Positions 1-9,087 of a DNA stretch of 64,000 bases are shown here, piece after piece (the first letter of the stretch is position 1; each line of letters starts with the position of its first letter). The notes under the pieces are model-generated. The model did no database searches. It worked only from the letters and a program-made list of their open reading frames with translations, and was not told the DNA's origin. The stretch is from assembly GCF_024199795.1 (NCBI RefSeq), contig NZ_JANADK010000001.1, positions 496,001-560,000 on the forward strand. Direction: 5' to 3'. Made by a program: the position numbers and the translations under genes. This DNA comes from Bradyrhizobium sp. CCGB01. Lineage in GTDB: Bacteria; Pseudomonadota; Alphaproteobacteria; Rhizobiales; Xanthobacteraceae.

Positions 1-1
1 A

Positions 2-199
2 CGCTTCGCGGTCGGCGAGAAGGTCGATGCCCGCGTGATCCAGTTCGACAAGAAGGCCCGCAAGGTCCAGGTGTCGATCAAGGCGCTCGAAGTCGCCGAA
101 GAGAAGGAAGCCATCGCGCAGTACGGCTCCTCCGATTCGGGAGCGACGCTCGGCGACATCCTCGGCACCGCGCTCAAGAACCGCGGCGACAACAAGTAA
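2..199 (+). CDS. rpsA: 30S ribosomal protein S1, C-terminal end (partial)
   Basis: The frame is open from the window edge and ends with TAA at 197-199, giving the last 65 residues. They contain the end of an S1 RNA-binding (OB-fold) repeat, with the run VGEKVDARVIQFD followed by KKARKVQVSIKALE, which is the usual closing strand of an S1 domain. A short acidic and glycine-rich tail follows, ending LKNRGDNK. S1 binds mRNA at the ribosome platform and helps start translation of structured messages. A strong intrinsic terminator lies 30 bp downstream, so this is the last gene of its transcript. The identification rests on a short fragment, but the sequence and its place before sppA and ihfB match the alphaproteobacterial order rpsA-sppA-ihfB. 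Confidence 0.9.
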   Translation, partial: RFAVGEKVDARVIQFDKKARKVQVSIKALEVAEEKEAIAQYGSSDSGATLGDILGTALKNRGDNK

Positions 200-228
200 G
201 CGGAACGCTTCGTTTCGCGAGACATCAA

Positions 229-255
229 AGCCCCGGCGCAAGCCGGGGCTTTTTT
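229..255 (+). terminator. Intrinsic terminator after rpsA
   Basis: A perfect 9-bp stem (AGCCCCGGC at 229-237 and GCCGGGGCT at 242-250) closes a GCAA tetraloop and is followed directly by a run of T. It begins 30 bp after the rpsA stop codon. This is a textbook rho-independent terminator. Confidence 0.93.
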
Positions 256-599
256 GTTGCGGCCTCCTCAACCGTCGTCCCGGACAAGCGCAGCGGAGCG
301 GAGCGCCGATCCGGCATCCATAGCCACAGGGCGTGGTTTGGCGAAGACAGGTCGTGCAAGAGCCTTCCCGCGGTGCTCACATCCGACGCTCACCGACGCA
401 TCACGCGGTATGGGTGCCCGCGCCCCGTGCGCAATTGCGCACTAGGCGGCGACGACAGCGAGGGTGTGGCGCGCCCCGCCTCTCAGCCGGCTCACAGCCT
501 TGTTTTCTTCAAAATGCGCCGCAATTGATGTATCCAGATAAGCCGATGGTCACGCTGTGACGGCACAACGCACCTGACCTTTTATTTGGAGATATTCCG
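256..599. other. Gene-free stretch between rpsA and sppA
   Basis: No convincing gene. The left part (274-330) is an interspersed GC-rich repeat. The right part must hold the sppA promoter. GGAG at about 585-588 is the likely ribosome binding site of sppA. Short open frames here are low-quality translations of the repeat. Confidence 0.6.
274..330. repeat. Interspersed genomic repeat, partial copy
   Basis: The motif GTCCCGGACAAGCGCAGCG at the start of this stretch recurs at 7773-7791 before the phosphoesterase gene. There it is one arm of a long inverted repeat; here only one arm is clear. It fits the intergenic repeat families abundant in Bradyrhizobium genomes (from general knowledge). Confidence 0.6.
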
Positions 600-1580
600 A
601 TGTCGCTCGATTCGGACATCATCGTCGATCGCCGCAGGATTCGCCGCAAGCTGACGTTCTGGCGCGTGATGGCCGCGCTGATCGCGATCGCGGCGATCGC
701 GGGCTTCGCGCTGGTCGCGACGCCCGGTGCGCGCGGCACGTTCGCATCCGCCGGCTCGATCGCGCGGGTCCAGATCGAGGGGCTGATCCGCAGCGACTCC
801 GATCGTACCCAGGCGCTGGAGCGGCTGGAGAATTCGCAGGCCGCCGCCGTCATCATTCACATCAACTCGCCGGGTGGCACCACCGCCGGCTCCGAGCAGC
901 TCTACGACTCGCTCGTCCGGCTGAAGGCGAAGAAGCCGCTCGTCGTCGTGGTCGAGGGCCTCGCCGCCTCCGGCGGCTACATCACGGCGATCGCCAGCGA
1001 CCACATCATCGCCCAGCAGAGCTCGCTGGTCGGCTCGATCGGCGTGCTGTTCCAGTATCCCAACGTCACCGAGCTGCTGAAGACCATCGGCGTCAAGGTC
1101 GAGGAGGTCAAATCCTCGCCGCTGAAGGCCGCACCGAATGGTTTTGAGCCGACCAGTCCTGAGGCGCGCGCCGCGCTCGATGCGCTGGTCAAGGATTCCT
1201 ATGCCTGGTTCAGGGGATTGGTGAAGGAACGGCGTGGCATGGATGACACGCAGCTGGAAAAAGTCGCCGATGGCCGCGTCTTCACCGGACGTCAGGCGAT
1301 CGATCTCAAGCTGATCGATCAGATCGGCGACGAGAAGACCGCAGTGACCTGGCTGGTCGAACAGAAGGGCGTCAAGAAGGGGCTCACCGTCCGCGATTAC
1401 AAGCTCCAGCCTCGCTTCGGCGACCTGCCGTTCCTCAAGACGGCGGCCGCCGTGACGCTGGAAGCGCTTGGTTTAGGCTCGATTGCGCATCAGATCGGGC
1501 AAACCGGCGTCGCACAGGCCGTCGATCGGTTCGGCATGGATGGAATGCTGGCCCTGTGGCAGCCGGCTGCGTCAAACTGA
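600..1580 (+). CDS. sppA: Signal peptide peptidase SppA (S49 family)
   Basis: Membrane-anchored serine protease of the ClpP/crotonase fold that degrades signal peptides left in the membrane after protein export. The 326-residue length is that of the short, single-domain SppA form. Residues 22-40 form one N-terminal membrane anchor. The catalytic serine is in EGLAASGGY (Ser124) and the general-base lysine is most likely Lys176 in SSPLKAAPN. The 52-residue spacing is the same as in Bacillus SppA, so the Ser/Lys dyad is intact. The start at 600 is preceded by a GGAG box and gives a basic N-terminus followed by the anchor, as expected for an inner-membrane protein with its active site outside the cytoplasm. 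It stands alone between the rpsA terminator and ihfB. Confidence 0.93.
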   Translation: MSLDSDIIVDRRRIRRKLTFWRVMAALIAIAAIAGFALVATPGARGTFASAGSIARVQIEGLIRSDSDRTQALERLENSQAAAVIIHINSPGGTTAGSEQLYDSLVRLKAKKPLVVVVEGLAASGGYITAIASDHIIAQQSSLVGSIGVLFQYPNVTELLKTIGVKVEEVKSSPLKAAPNGFEPTSPEARAALDALVKDSYAWFRGLVKERRGMDDTQLEKVADGRVFTGRQAIDLKLIDQIGDEKTAVTWLVEQKGVKKGLTVRDYKLQPRFGDLPFLKTAAAVTLEALGLGSIAHQIGQTGVAQAVDRFGMDGMLALWQPAASN

Positions 1581-1752
1581 GCGGAACCAGGCGAGTTTCC
1601 GACGCTTTTCCCGTCTGGCGGGTGGTGGGGCAGCCCGCTTTTTCGGCATTTGTCACGTATTTTCGCGACGCTCAACCTTCATTTAGCGTCTTGACAGATC
1701 ACGGTATTTTCACGGAAATGGTCATCCGCACGCTTCCGGGTCAATTCTCTCG

Positions 1753-2058
1753 ATGATCAAATCCGAACTTGTTCAGCGTATCGCCGAGCACAACCCGCAT
1801 CTGTACCAGCGGGATGTCGAGAACATTGTGAATGCGATTCTCGAAGAGATCGTAGCGGCTCTCGCGCGCGGTGATCGCGTCGAGTTGCGCGGCTTCGGTG
1901 CCTTCTCGGTCAAGCATCGCCCTGCACGCGCAGGGCGCAATCCGCGCACCGGCGCCCATGTGCCGGTCGATCAGAAGAGCGTTCCGTTCTTCAAGACCGG
2001 CAAGGAAATGCGCGAACGGCTGAATCGCGACCATCCGGATCCCGGCGCGCCGGACTGA
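1753..2058 (+). CDS. ihfB: Integration host factor subunit beta
   Basis: Small DNA-bending protein of the HU/IHF family that works as a heterodimer with IhfA in transcription, replication and site-specific recombination. The 101 residues show the full family pattern: an N-terminal helical pair beginning [18 protein letters not shown], the strand [14 protein letters not shown], the DNA-intercalating arm around [12 protein letters not shown] with its conserved proline near position 65, and the C-terminal [13 protein letters not shown] helix. A short charged tail follows. ATG at 1753 gives the canonical N-terminus. Distinguishing IHF beta from HU rests on the N-terminal SELVQRIA and on the position after rpsA-sppA, which is standard in this order. 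Confidence 0.93.
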   Translation: MIKSELVQRIAEHNPHLYQRDVENIVNAILEEIVAALARGDRVELRGFGAFSVKHRPARAGRNPRTGAHVPVDQKSVPFFKTGKEMRERLNRDHPDPGAPD

Positions 2059-2129
2059 GACCGGCGTCAGGGTTTCCCGCGGCCGCGAGAGATGCGGCCG
2101 GAAGCTTGATTCAAGGCGAGCGAAGCGAG

Positions 2130-2522
2130 ATGCGAAAGTTCCTGACCGCGCTGATCGTGATTCCGCTGGGCCTGATCCTGGTGACCTTCGCCGTCGCCAA
2201 CCGGCATTTCGTCACGGTCTCCTTCGATCCCTTCATGACGAACGATCCGTCACTGTCGGTGACGTTGCCGCTGTTCCTGCTCCTCATCCTGGTGGCCGCC
2301 CTCGGGGTCCTGGCCGGCGGTTGCGCGGTCTGGTTCGGCCAGCGGCGGTGGCGGCGGGCGGCGCGCCGGAATGATGCGGACGCGCGGGCGGCCCGGACCG
2401 AACTGGCCGACCTGCGGGCCCAGGCGGCCGCAGCAAAGCCCGCCTCCCAGCGCCTCCCCGTCCCCTCCGGGGTGGGCCTTTACGGGCCTATCGGGCGAGA
2501 CAAGCAGCGCGCGACGTTGTAG
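2130..2522 (+). CDS. LapA-domain (DUF1049-type) inner-membrane protein
   Basis: A 130-residue membrane protein with two transmembrane segments (about residues 5-22 and 45-68). Between them is the motif ANRHFVTVSFDPF, the signature of LapA/YciS-like (DUF1049) proteins. The E. coli relative forms a complex with LapB that controls lipopolysaccharide synthesis through LpxC turnover; whether this copy does the same is not shown by sequence. The C-terminus is an arginine- and alanine-rich cytoplasmic helix. I chose the ATG at 2130 rather than the upstream TTG at 2106 because it begins with the basic MRKF before the first membrane helix. In many Proteobacteria a LapA-like gene follows ihfB directly, which supports the call. 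Confidence 0.75.
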   Translation: MRKFLTALIVIPLGLILVTFAVANRHFVTVSFDPFMTNDPSLSVTLPLFLLLILVAALGVLAGGCAVWFGQRRWRRAARRNDADARAARTELADLRAQAAAAKPASQRLPVPSGVGLYGPIGRDKQRATL

Positions 2523-2588
2523 AAGCGGCCGCAACCGAAAACCCTGTTTTCCGGCCGCCGATCCGCGGCCTTCACCTGCTTTGAGACC

Positions 2589-3260
2589 ATGTCCCTGCTC
2601 GTCAAAATCTGCGGCCTGTCCACGCGCGAGACGCTCGAAACAGCGCTCGACGCCGGCGCCGACATGGTGGGGTTCGTGTTCTTTCCGCCGTCGCCCCGGC
2701 ATGTCTCGCTGGAAGTCGGCCGCGAGCTCGGCCGGCAGGTGAAACGGCGCGCGCTCAAGGTCGCGCTCACGGTCGATGCCGATGACGCGACGCTCGACAA
2801 CATCATGGACGCGCTGTCGCCGGACATTCTCCAGCTCCATGGCAAGGAGAGCGTGGCGCGGCTGCGCGACATCAAGCAGAAGTTCGGCCGCCCGGTGATG
2901 AAAGCGGTGCCGGTCGCAACCGCGGCCGATCTCGCCGTGTTGCCCGGCTACGCAGAGGTTGCCGATCGCATCCTGTTCGATGCGCGCGCACCGAAAGACG
3001 CGACCCGGCCCGGCGGCCTCGGTGCGGCCTTCGATTGGCATCTGCTCGAAAACCTGGAACTGAAGCTGCCATATATGGTCTCGGGTGGACTCGATGCCCG
3101 GAACGTCGCCGAGGCTCTTCGCGTCACGCGCGCCGGTGGCGTCGATGTCTCCTCCGGTGTCGAGCGCGCCTCCGGCGTCAAGGATCCCGAGATGATCAAG
3201 GCCTTCATTCGCGCCGCGCGCGCCACCCAGGATGCAAATCAAGAGTTGAGCGTTCGATGA
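2589..3260 (+). CDS. trpF: Phosphoribosylanthranilate isomerase
   Basis: Catalyses the Amadori rearrangement of phosphoribosylanthranilate to CdRP in tryptophan synthesis. The 223-residue (beta/alpha)8 barrel has the catalytic cysteine in VKICGL (Cys8) and the catalytic aspartate in LFDARAP (Asp131). Phosphate-binding loops are SGGLDARNV and DVSSGVE near the C-terminus. Length and motifs are complete. It opens the trpFBA operon: its TGA overlaps the ATG of trpB (ATGA at 3257-3260), which suggests translational coupling. In rhizobia the earlier trp genes are elsewhere, so a split pathway is expected. No attenuator-like leader is visible upstream. Confidence 0.96.
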   Translation: MSLLVKICGLSTRETLETALDAGADMVGFVFFPPSPRHVSLEVGRELGRQVKRRALKVALTVDADDATLDNIMDALSPDILQLHGKESVARLRDIKQKFGRPVMKAVPVATAADLAVLPGYAEVADRILFDARAPKDATRPGGLGAAFDWHLLENLELKLPYMVSGGLDARNVAEALRVTRAGGVDVSSGVERASGVKDPEMIKAFIRAARATQDANQELSVR

Positions 3261-4474
3261 ACATCGCCAAACCAAATTCCTATCGTAGCGGTCCCGACGA
3301 GCGCGGCCATTTCGGCAATTTCGGCGGGCGCTTCGTCGCCGAAACCCTGATGCCGCTGATCCTCGATCTGGAGAAGGCCTACGCCGCGGCCAAGGCCGAT
3401 CCCGCATTCCATGCGGAGATGAAGGGCTACCTGAGGGACTATGTCGGCCGCCCGTCTCCGCTCTATTTCGCGGAGCGTCTCACCGAGCATCTCGGTGGTG
3501 CCAAGATCTATCTCAAGCGGGAAGAGCTGAATCACACCGGTGCGCACAAGGTGAACAATGTGCTCGGCCAGATCATGGTCGCGCGGCGCATGGGCAAGAA
3601 GCGCATCATTGCCGAGACCGGCGCCGGCCAGCATGGCGTCGCCACCGCGACGCTGTGCGCGCGGTTCGGCCTGGAATGCATCGTCTATATGGGCGCGGTC
3701 GACGTCGCGCGGCAAGCGCCGAACGTATTCCGCATGGAGATGCTGGGCGCCAAGGTGGTTCCGGTGCAGTCGGGCACGCGCACGCTGAAAGACGCCATGA
3801 ACGAGGCGCTGCGTGACTGGGTCACCAACGTGCACAACACCTTCTATTGCATCGGCACGGTCGCAGGGCCGCATCCCTATCCGATGATGGTGCGCGACTT
3901 CCAGTGCATCATCGGCGAGGAGACCAGGACGCAGATGCAGGAGGCCGAAGGCCGCCTGCCGGATTCGCTGGTCGCCTGCATCGGCGGCGGCTCCAACGCG
4001 ATCGGGCTGTTTCATCCCTTCCTGGACGATCCCTCGGTCGAAATCTTCGGCGTCGAAGCGGCGGGTCACGGGCTGACGCAGCTGCATGCAGCCTCGATTG
4101 CCGGCGGCCGCCCAGGCGTGCTCCACGGCAACCGCACCTATCTGCTGATGGATGCCGATGGCCAGATCCAGGACGCGCATTCGATCTCGGCCGGTCTCGA
4201 CTATCCCGGCATCGGCCCCGAGCATTCCTGGCTGCACGAGATCGGCCGCGTGAACTATCTCTCTGCGACCGACGACGAGGCGCTTGATGCCTTCATGCTG
4301 CTGTCGCGCCTCGAGGGCATCCCGCCGGCGCTGGAATCCGCGCATGCCATCGCCAAGGTCATGGAGCTCGCGCCGAAGCGGCCTAGAGATCATCTGATGG
4401 TGGTCAACCTCTCCGGCCGCGGCGACAAGGACATTCCGCAGATCTCGGAAATTCTGAAGGGCAGGAAGCAGTGA
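3257..4474 (+). CDS. trpB: Tryptophan synthase beta chain
   Basis: PLP enzyme that joins indole and serine to make tryptophan, receiving indole through a tunnel from TrpA. The 405 residues include the Schiff-base lysine in the motif HTGAHKVNN (Lys98), the glycine loop GGGSNAIG (243-250) that holds the PLP phosphate, and the C-terminal NLSGRGDKD. The frame stays open far upstream, but the ATG at 3257 overlaps the trpF stop and gives the normal family N-terminus ([20 protein letters not shown]), so the longer reading is rejected. Its TGA overlaps the GTG start of trpA. Confidence 0.97.
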   Translation: MNIAKPNSYRSGPDERGHFGNFGGRFVAETLMPLILDLEKAYAAAKADPAFHAEMKGYLRDYVGRPSPLYFAERLTEHLGGAKIYLKREELNHTGAHKVNNVLGQIMVARRMGKKRIIAETGAGQHGVATATLCARFGLECIVYMGAVDVARQAPNVFRMEMLGAKVVPVQSGTRTLKDAMNEALRDWVTNVHNTFYCIGTVAGPHPYPMMVRDFQCIIGEETRTQMQEAEGRLPDSLVACIGGGSNAIGLFHPFLDDPSVEIFGVEAAGHGLTQLHAASIAGGRPGVLHGNRTYLLMDADGQIQDAHSISAGLDYPGIGPEHSWLHEIGRVNYLSATDDEALDAFMLLSRLEGIPPALESAHAIAKVMELAPKRPRDHLMVVNLSGRGDKDIPQISEILKGRKQ

Positions 4475-5307
4475 CCACCCGTATCGACACGCGTTTTGCC
4501 GAACTGAAGAAACAGGGCCGCGCGGCCTTCGTCACCTATGTGATGGCCGGCGATCCCGATCTCGCGACGTCGCTCGAGATCGTCAAGGCGCTGCCCAAGT
4601 CAGGCTCCGACGTCATCGAGCTCGGCATTCCCTTCACCGATCCGATGGCGGATGGTCCCTCGATCCAGGCTGCAGGTCTGCGCGCGCTCAAGGCCGGCAT
4701 GACCCTGAAGAAGACGCTGGACCTCGTGCGCGACTTCCGCAAGGACGACAACGCCACGCCGCTGGTGCTGATGGGCTATTACAATCCGATCTACATTTAC
4801 GGCGTCGACAAGTTCCTGGCTGATGCCAAGACGGCCGGCGTTGACGGCCTGATCATCGTCGATCTGCCGCCGGAGGAAGACGACGAGCTCTGCATTCCCG
4901 CGCTGAAGGCGGGCCTGAACTTCATTCGCTTGGCGACCCCGACCACCGACGACAAGCGCCTGCCCGCGGTGCTCGCGAACACGTCGGGCTTTGTCTATTA
5001 CGTCTCCATCGCCGGTATCACCGGTGCAGCGGCGGCGGATGCGAACGCCGTCGGCGCCGCCGTCGCGCGCATCAAGCGGCATACCAAGCTGCCGATCTGC
5101 GTCGGTTTCGGCATCCGCACGCCGGAGGCGGCGCGCGCCATCGCCGAGACGGCCGATGGTTCGGTGGTCGGCACCGCGCTGGTCGATGCGCTCAAGAACA
5201 GCCTCGATGCCGAAGGGCGGGCGACCGCCAAAACCGTTAACGCCATCGCCGAACTGACGGCGGCCCTGGCCCAGGGCGTCAAGGGCGCGCAACAGGCGGC
5301 GGAATAG
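4471..5307 (+). CDS. trpA: Tryptophan synthase alpha chain
   Basis: Cleaves indole-3-glycerol phosphate to indole and glyceraldehyde 3-phosphate, passing indole to TrpB. The 278-residue barrel has both catalytic acids: Glu50 in [10 protein letters not shown] and Asp61 in MADGPSIQ, matching Glu49 and Asp60 of the Salmonella enzyme. The phosphate loop GFGIRTPE and the C-terminal GSVVGTALV strand are also present. The GTG start overlaps the trpB stop (GTGA), the usual arrangement for one-to-one production of the two subunits. A palindromic repeat and then accD follow after 173 bp. Confidence 0.97.
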   Translation: MTTRIDTRFAELKKQGRAAFVTYVMAGDPDLATSLEIVKALPKSGSDVIELGIPFTDPMADGPSIQAAGLRALKAGMTLKKTLDLVRDFRKDDNATPLVLMGYYNPIYIYGVDKFLADAKTAGVDGLIIVDLPPEEDDELCIPALKAGLNFIRLATPTTDDKRLPAVLANTSGFVYYVSIAGITGAAAADANAVGAAVARIKRHTKLPICVGFGIRTPEAARAIAETADGSVVGTALVDALKNSLDAEGRATAKTVNAIAELTAALAQGVKGAQQAAE

Positions 5308-5336
5308 GCCATAATTCCGCTTTAGCTCTTTAGTTT

Positions 5337-5385
5337 GAGCATGATCTTGTCGGAAAACCGCTTCACACTTTTCCGGATCATGCTC
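5337..5385. repeat. Intergenic palindromic repeat
   Basis: GAGCATGATC (5337-5346) is mirrored by GATCATGCTC (5376-5385), and an inner pair CGGAAAA (5351-5357) with TTTTCCG (5369-5375) extends the hairpin. This structure is, from general knowledge, one of the most frequent intergenic palindromes in Bradyrhizobium. It may form a hairpin in the trpA-accD message. Confidence 0.8.
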
Positions 5386-5480
5386 TAACGCGGACGACAC
5401 GGCGGCTTGCCGGGCAAAGGTCCGGCCGCCATATATCCCTTCAGGCGATCCCTGCGCGGGGTCGCACATCGGAGCAAACC

Positions 5481-6422
5481 ATGAACTGGCTTACCAATGT
5501 GGTCCGGCCGAAGATCCGCAACATGCTGCGGCGGGAGACGCCGGAGAATCTGTGGATCAAATGCCCGGATTCCGGGCAGCTCGTGTTCTACAAGGACGTC
5601 GAAGCCAACCAGTTCGTCATCCCCGGCTCGAACTACCACATGCGCATGGGCGCGGTGGCGCGGCTGAAGTCGATCTTCGACAACGAGACCTGGTACGACG
5701 TCGCGCTGCCGGACGTCACGCCCGATCCGCTCAAGTTCCGCGACGAGAAGAAATACGTCGACCGCATCAAGGATGCGCGGGCGCGCACCAATCTGAACGA
5801 CGCGATCAAGGTCGGCTACGGCAAGCTCGAGGGCGCAGCCGTCGTCGTTGCCGTGCAGGATTTCGATTTCATGGGCGGCTCGCTCGGCATGGCCGCGGGC
5901 GAGGCCATCGTCCGCGGGCTCGAGCTCGCGGTCGAGAAGAAGTCGCCGTTCATCGTGTTCGCCGCCTCGGGCGGCGCGCGCATGCAGGAAGGCATTTTGT
6001 CGCTGATGCAGATGCCGCGCACCACCGTCGCGGTGCAGATGCTGCGTGAAGCGAAGCAGCCCTACATCGTCGTGCTGACCAACCCGACCACCGGCGGCGT
6101 CACCGCATCCTACGCGATGCTGGGCGACGTGCAGATCGCCGAACCCGGCGCGCTGATCGGCTTTGCCGGCGCGCGCGTCATCGAGCAGACCATCCGCGAG
6201 AAGCTGCCGGAAGGCTTCCAGCGTGCCGAATATCTGAAAGAGCACGGCATGGTCGATATGGTCGTGCATCGCCACGAGCTACGCCCGACGCTGGCGCGGC
6301 TCTGCCGCCTGCTGACCAAGGCGCCGGCGCAGGAAAGCGCATCGAAATCGGTGCAGCCCGTCGTCAGCCCGGCGCAGATCGTATCGGCGGCTGAGACGGC
6401 GCCGGCTGCGCCCCACGCGTGA
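5481..6422 (+). CDS. accD: Acetyl-CoA carboxylase carboxyltransferase subunit beta
   Basis: With AccA it transfers carboxyl from carboxybiotin-BCCP to acetyl-CoA, making malonyl-CoA, the first step of fatty-acid synthesis. The 313 residues show the crotonase-fold carboxyltransferase core ([50 protein letters not shown]). The N-terminal zinc-ribbon region aligns with the usual family but only the first of the four zinc cysteines remains (Cys28); the positions corresponding to the others are Ser31, Ile47 and Ser50. The C-terminal 40 residues are a low-complexity Ala/Pro tail. Its stop overlaps the folC start (GTGA), the common accD-folC pair. Confidence 0.95.
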   Translation: MNWLTNVVRPKIRNMLRRETPENLWIKCPDSGQLVFYKDVEANQFVIPGSNYHMRMGAVARLKSIFDNETWYDVALPDVTPDPLKFRDEKKYVDRIKDARARTNLNDAIKVGYGKLEGAAVVVAVQDFDFMGGSLGMAAGEAIVRGLELAVEKKSPFIVFAASGGARMQEGILSLMQMPRTTVAVQMLREAKQPYIVVLTNPTTGGVTASYAMLGDVQIAEPGALIGFAGARVIEQTIREKLPEGFQRAEYLKEHGMVDMVVHRHELRPTLARLCRLLTKAPAQESASKSVQPVVSPAQIVSAAETAPAAPHA

Positions 6423-7762
6423 ACGCGTCCCCTGACAGCGCAAAGCCGCCGCTCGGTGAACTGATCGGGCGGCTGTCGGCCCTGCACCAGAAGCGCATCG
6501 ATCTCGGGCTGGAGCGGATGCACCGCCTGCTCGAGCGGCTCGGCCACCCCGAACGCAAGCTGCCGCCGGTGATCCACATCGCCGGCACCAATGGCAAGGG
6601 CTCGACGCTCGCCTATCTGCGCGCGACGCTTGAAGCTGCCGGCCTGCGCGTCCACGCCTACACCTCACCTTATCTGGTCCGCATCAACGAATGTTTCCGG
6701 CTCGGCCGCGTCGGCGGTGGCGTGCTGGTCGATGACGACGAATTGCGCGCGGCACTGGAAGAGGTCGAGCGCGTCAATGCCGGCGAAGCCGCGACCGTGT
6801 TCGAGCTGAAGACCGCCGCCGCCTTCCATCTGTTCGCGCAGAATCCGGCAGATGTCGTGCTGCTCGAAGTCGGCCTCGGCGGCCGGCTGGATTCGACCAA
6901 CGTGATCGACGCGCCGGCGGCCTGCGTGATCACGCCTGTCAGCATGGACCATATGGACTTCCTCGGCGATACGCTGACGTCGATCGCCGGCGAGAAGGCC
7001 GCGATCATCAAGCGCGGCGTGCCCGTGATCTGCGCCGAGCAGTCACCGGAGGCCATGGCGGTGATCGAGGCGCAGGCCAAGCGCATGCGCGCGCCGCTGT
7101 TTGCCGCGAACGAGAGCTGGCACGTCAATGTCGAGCACGGGCGCCTGGTCTATTCCGACGAGCGCGGCCTGATGGACCTGACGGCGCCGCGCCTGTTCGG
7201 TCGCCACCAGTTCGACAATGCGGGTCTCGCGATCGCGACGCTGCGGGCGATCCCGACCTTCAAGATCAACCAGGCGGCGTTCGAGGCCGGCATCGTCGGT
7301 GCCGAATGGCCGGCGCGCATGCAGCGCATTACCTCGGGCGAATTGCTCGCTCTCGGACCGCAAGGCTCGGAGATATGGCTCGATGGCGGGCACAATGCCG
7401 AAGGCGGGCGCGTTGCGGCGGCCGCGCTCGGCGATCTCGAAGAGCGGGTGTCGCGGCCGCTGGTGGTGATCGCGGGCATGATGGCCAACAAGGACGCAGG
7501 TGGTTTCCTCGCCAATTTCGCTGGCCTCACCCGTCACATCATCGCGGTGCCGATCCCCGACACCGAGGCCGCGATGCCGGTCGATCGCCTCGCGGATGCC
7601 GCGCGCAGCCTCGGCATGCGCGTCGAGACCGCCCCCGGCATCGAAGCCGCGCTGCGCGCCTTGGCGAAGCTCGCCTATGAGGTGCCGCCGCGCATCCTGA
7701 TCACCGGCTCGCTCTATCTCGCCGGACATGTGCTCGGGCTCAACGGCACGCCTCCTGCATAG
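6419..7762 (+). CDS. folC: Folylpolyglutamate synthase / dihydrofolate synthase
   Basis: Mur-ligase family enzyme that adds glutamate to dihydropteroate and then further glutamates to folates, using ATP. The 447 residues contain the P-loop [11 protein letters not shown] (GTNGKGST at 56-63), the folate-site stretch [10 protein letters not shown], the ATPase motif [15 protein letters not shown], the SMDHMDFLG loop and the C-terminal-domain motif DGGHNAEG. The GTG start at 6419 overlaps the accD stop. Bifunctionality is typical of bacterial FolC and is inferred, not directly visible. A long palindromic repeat separates it from the next gene. Confidence 0.95.
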   Translation: MNASPDSAKPPLGELIGRLSALHQKRIDLGLERMHRLLERLGHPERKLPPVIHIAGTNGKGSTLAYLRATLEAAGLRVHAYTSPYLVRINECFRLGRVGGGVLVDDDELRAALEEVERVNAGEAATVFELKTAAAFHLFAQNPADVVLLEVGLGGRLDSTNVIDAPAACVITPVSMDHMDFLGDTLTSIAGEKAAIIKRGVPVICAEQSPEAMAVIEAQAKRMRAPLFAANESWHVNVEHGRLVYSDERGLMDLTAPRLFGRHQFDNAGLAIATLRAIPTFKINQAAFEAGIVGAEWPARMQRITSGELLALGPQGSEIWLDGGHNAEGGRVAAAALGDLEERVSRPLVVIAGMMANKDAGGFLANFAGLTRHIIAVPIPDTEAAMPVDRLADAARSLGMRVETAPGIEAALRALAKLAYEVPPRILITGSLYLAGHVLGLNGTPPA

Positions 7763-7772
7763 TCGGCCTCGT

Positions 7773-7880
7773 GTCCCGGACAAGCGCAGCGAAGCGGAGC
7801 GCTGAGCCGGGACCCAGAATGCCGCCACATGGGCCCCGGCTCAGCAGCGCACCGTTTCACGCTGCGCCGCGTCCGGGGCA
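7773..7880. repeat. Long inverted intergenic repeat
   Basis: The left arm (7773-7811) starts TCCCGGACAAGCGCAGCG and ends GAGCCGGGA; the right arm (7835-7880) reads the imperfect reverse complement, CCCGGCTCAGCAGCGCA to the closing CGTCCGGGG. Another copy of the left arm is at 274. It belongs to the GC-rich palindromic families of Bradyrhizobium and lies just ahead of the ribosome binding site of the next gene. Confidence 0.75.
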
Positions 7881-7893
7881 AGAGAGGATGCCA

Positions 7894-8634
7894 ATGCGTT
7901 TTGCCGCGATTGCTGACGTCCACGGAAACCACCTCGCGCTGGAGGCGGTGCTCGCCGATATCCGCTCCCTCGGCATTGCCGATATCGTCAATCTCGGCGA
8001 CATGCTGAGCGGCCCGCTCGATGCGCGGCGGACCATCGAGATCCTGATGGAGCTCGACGCCGTGCACGTGCTCGGCAATCACGACCGCTATCTGCTCGAC
8101 CGTCCCCCGGAGAAGATGGGCTCGTGGGACCGCCCCGCGCACGCACAGCTCGATGCCGCGCAGCTCGACTGGCTGCGTGCGCAGCCGATGACGCGCGTGT
8201 ATCGCGACAAGGTGTTTCTCTGTCACGCGACGCCTGAGAACGACGAAATCTACTGGCTCGACACCGTGCACCCAGACGGCACGGTCGCGCTATCGCCGCT
8301 CGGCCGCATCGAGCAGTTCGCGCAAAACGTCACGCAATCGCTGATCCTCTGCGCCCACACCCATCTCGCCCGCGCCGTGCGGCTTCGCGACGGCCGGCTG
8401 ATCGTCAATCCCGGCAGCGTCGGCAGCCCCGGCTATCGCGACACGCACCCGTTTCCCCATGTCGTCGAGGCCGGTACACCGCACGCGCGCTACGCGATTC
8501 TCGAACTGGCTGATGGTGAGTGGCAGGTGACGTTCCGCAACATCGCCTACGACCACGAGACCATGGCCGCGCTTGCCCGCCGCAATCATCAGCCGGAGCT
8601 GGCGAATGCGCTCGCGACGGGCTGGATCAAGTAG
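7894..8634 (+). CDS. Calcineurin-like metallophosphoesterase, YfcE type
   Basis: A 246-residue two-metal phosphoesterase. All metal-ligand motifs are visible: DVHGN (Asp8, His10), LGDMLSGP (Asp36), GNHD (Asn62-His63), CHATPEN and CAHTHLAR. The last motif and the closing NPGSVGSPGYRD are typical of the YfcE/MJ0936 branch. The natural substrate is unknown; family members hydrolyse phosphodiesters in vitro. I placed the start at 7894 because GAGAGG lies 6 bp upstream; the more distant starts would translate the palindromic repeat. It is convergent with trxA, and the hairpin between them points to trxA termination. Confidence 0.85.
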   Translation: MRFAAIADVHGNHLALEAVLADIRSLGIADIVNLGDMLSGPLDARRTIEILMELDAVHVLGNHDRYLLDRPPEKMGSWDRPAHAQLDAAQLDWLRAQPMTRVYRDKVFLCHATPENDEIYWLDTVHPDGTVALSPLGRIEQFAQNVTQSLILCAHTHLARAVRLRDGRLIVNPGSVGSPGYRDTHPFPHVVEAGTPHARYAILELADGEWQVTFRNIAYDHETMAALARRNHQPELANALATGWIK

Positions 8635-8636
8635 GG

Positions 8637-8667
8637 CAAAACAAAGCGGCCGGCGTTTCGCCGGCCG
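8637..8667 (-). terminator. Intrinsic terminator of trxA
   Basis: CGGCCGGCG (8647-8655) and CGCCGGCCG (8659-8667) form a 9-bp stem with a 3-nt loop. Read on the - strand it is followed by CTTTGTTTTG, so it serves the leftward trxA transcript. It lies between two convergent stop codons. Confidence 0.8.
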
Positions 8668-8699
8668 TTGCAGAATTCGCTAGTTCGTCGCGCCGCGGA

Positions 8700-9020
8700 T
8701 CAGACCGCCGACGTGATCCACTGCTGCAGCTTCGCCTTCGGCGCGGCGCCGACCTGGCGGGAGGCCATCTCGCCGCCCTTGAAGATCATCAGGGTCGGGA
8801 TCGACATCACGCCGTACTTGGACGCGGTCTTCGGGCTCTCGTCGACGTTGAGCTTCACGATCTTGACCTTGTCGCCCATCGCGCCGGCGATCTCGTCGAG
8901 GGCGGGCGCGATCATGCGGCAGGGGCCGCACCACTCGGCCCAGAAATCGACGACCACGGGGCCGTTCGCCTTGAGCACTTCGGCTTCGAAATCGGCGTCG
9001 GAAACCTTGCTAACGGCCAT
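8700..9020 (-). CDS. trxA: Thioredoxin 1
   Basis: A 106-residue cytoplasmic dithiol reductase. The redox site is WCGPC at residues 30-34, followed by the cis-proline motif [11 protein letters not shown] and a C-terminal helix, so the fold is complete and of standard length. It reduces disulfides in enzymes such as ribonucleotide reductase and is itself reduced by TrxB. It lies downstream of addA on the same strand, 67 bp away, as in other Hyphomicrobiales where trxA follows addBA. A clear terminator follows. Confidence 0.96.
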   Translation of the reverse strand: MAVSKVSDADFEAEVLKANGPVVVDFWAEWCGPCRMIAPALDEIAGAMGDKVKIVKLNVDESPKTASKYGVMSIPTLMIFKGGEMASRQVGAAPKAKLQQWITSAV

Positions 9021-9087
9021 TGGAGTACCTCACTCGGTTGAAAGAATCGGCGCGGATGGGAATCGCGCCCGGGATCATGGCGTCAAC

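Noticed and set aside
2250..4393. Long - strand frames opposite trpF and trpB
   Set aside because: Shadow frames of the trp operon; codon pattern and motifs support only the + strand.
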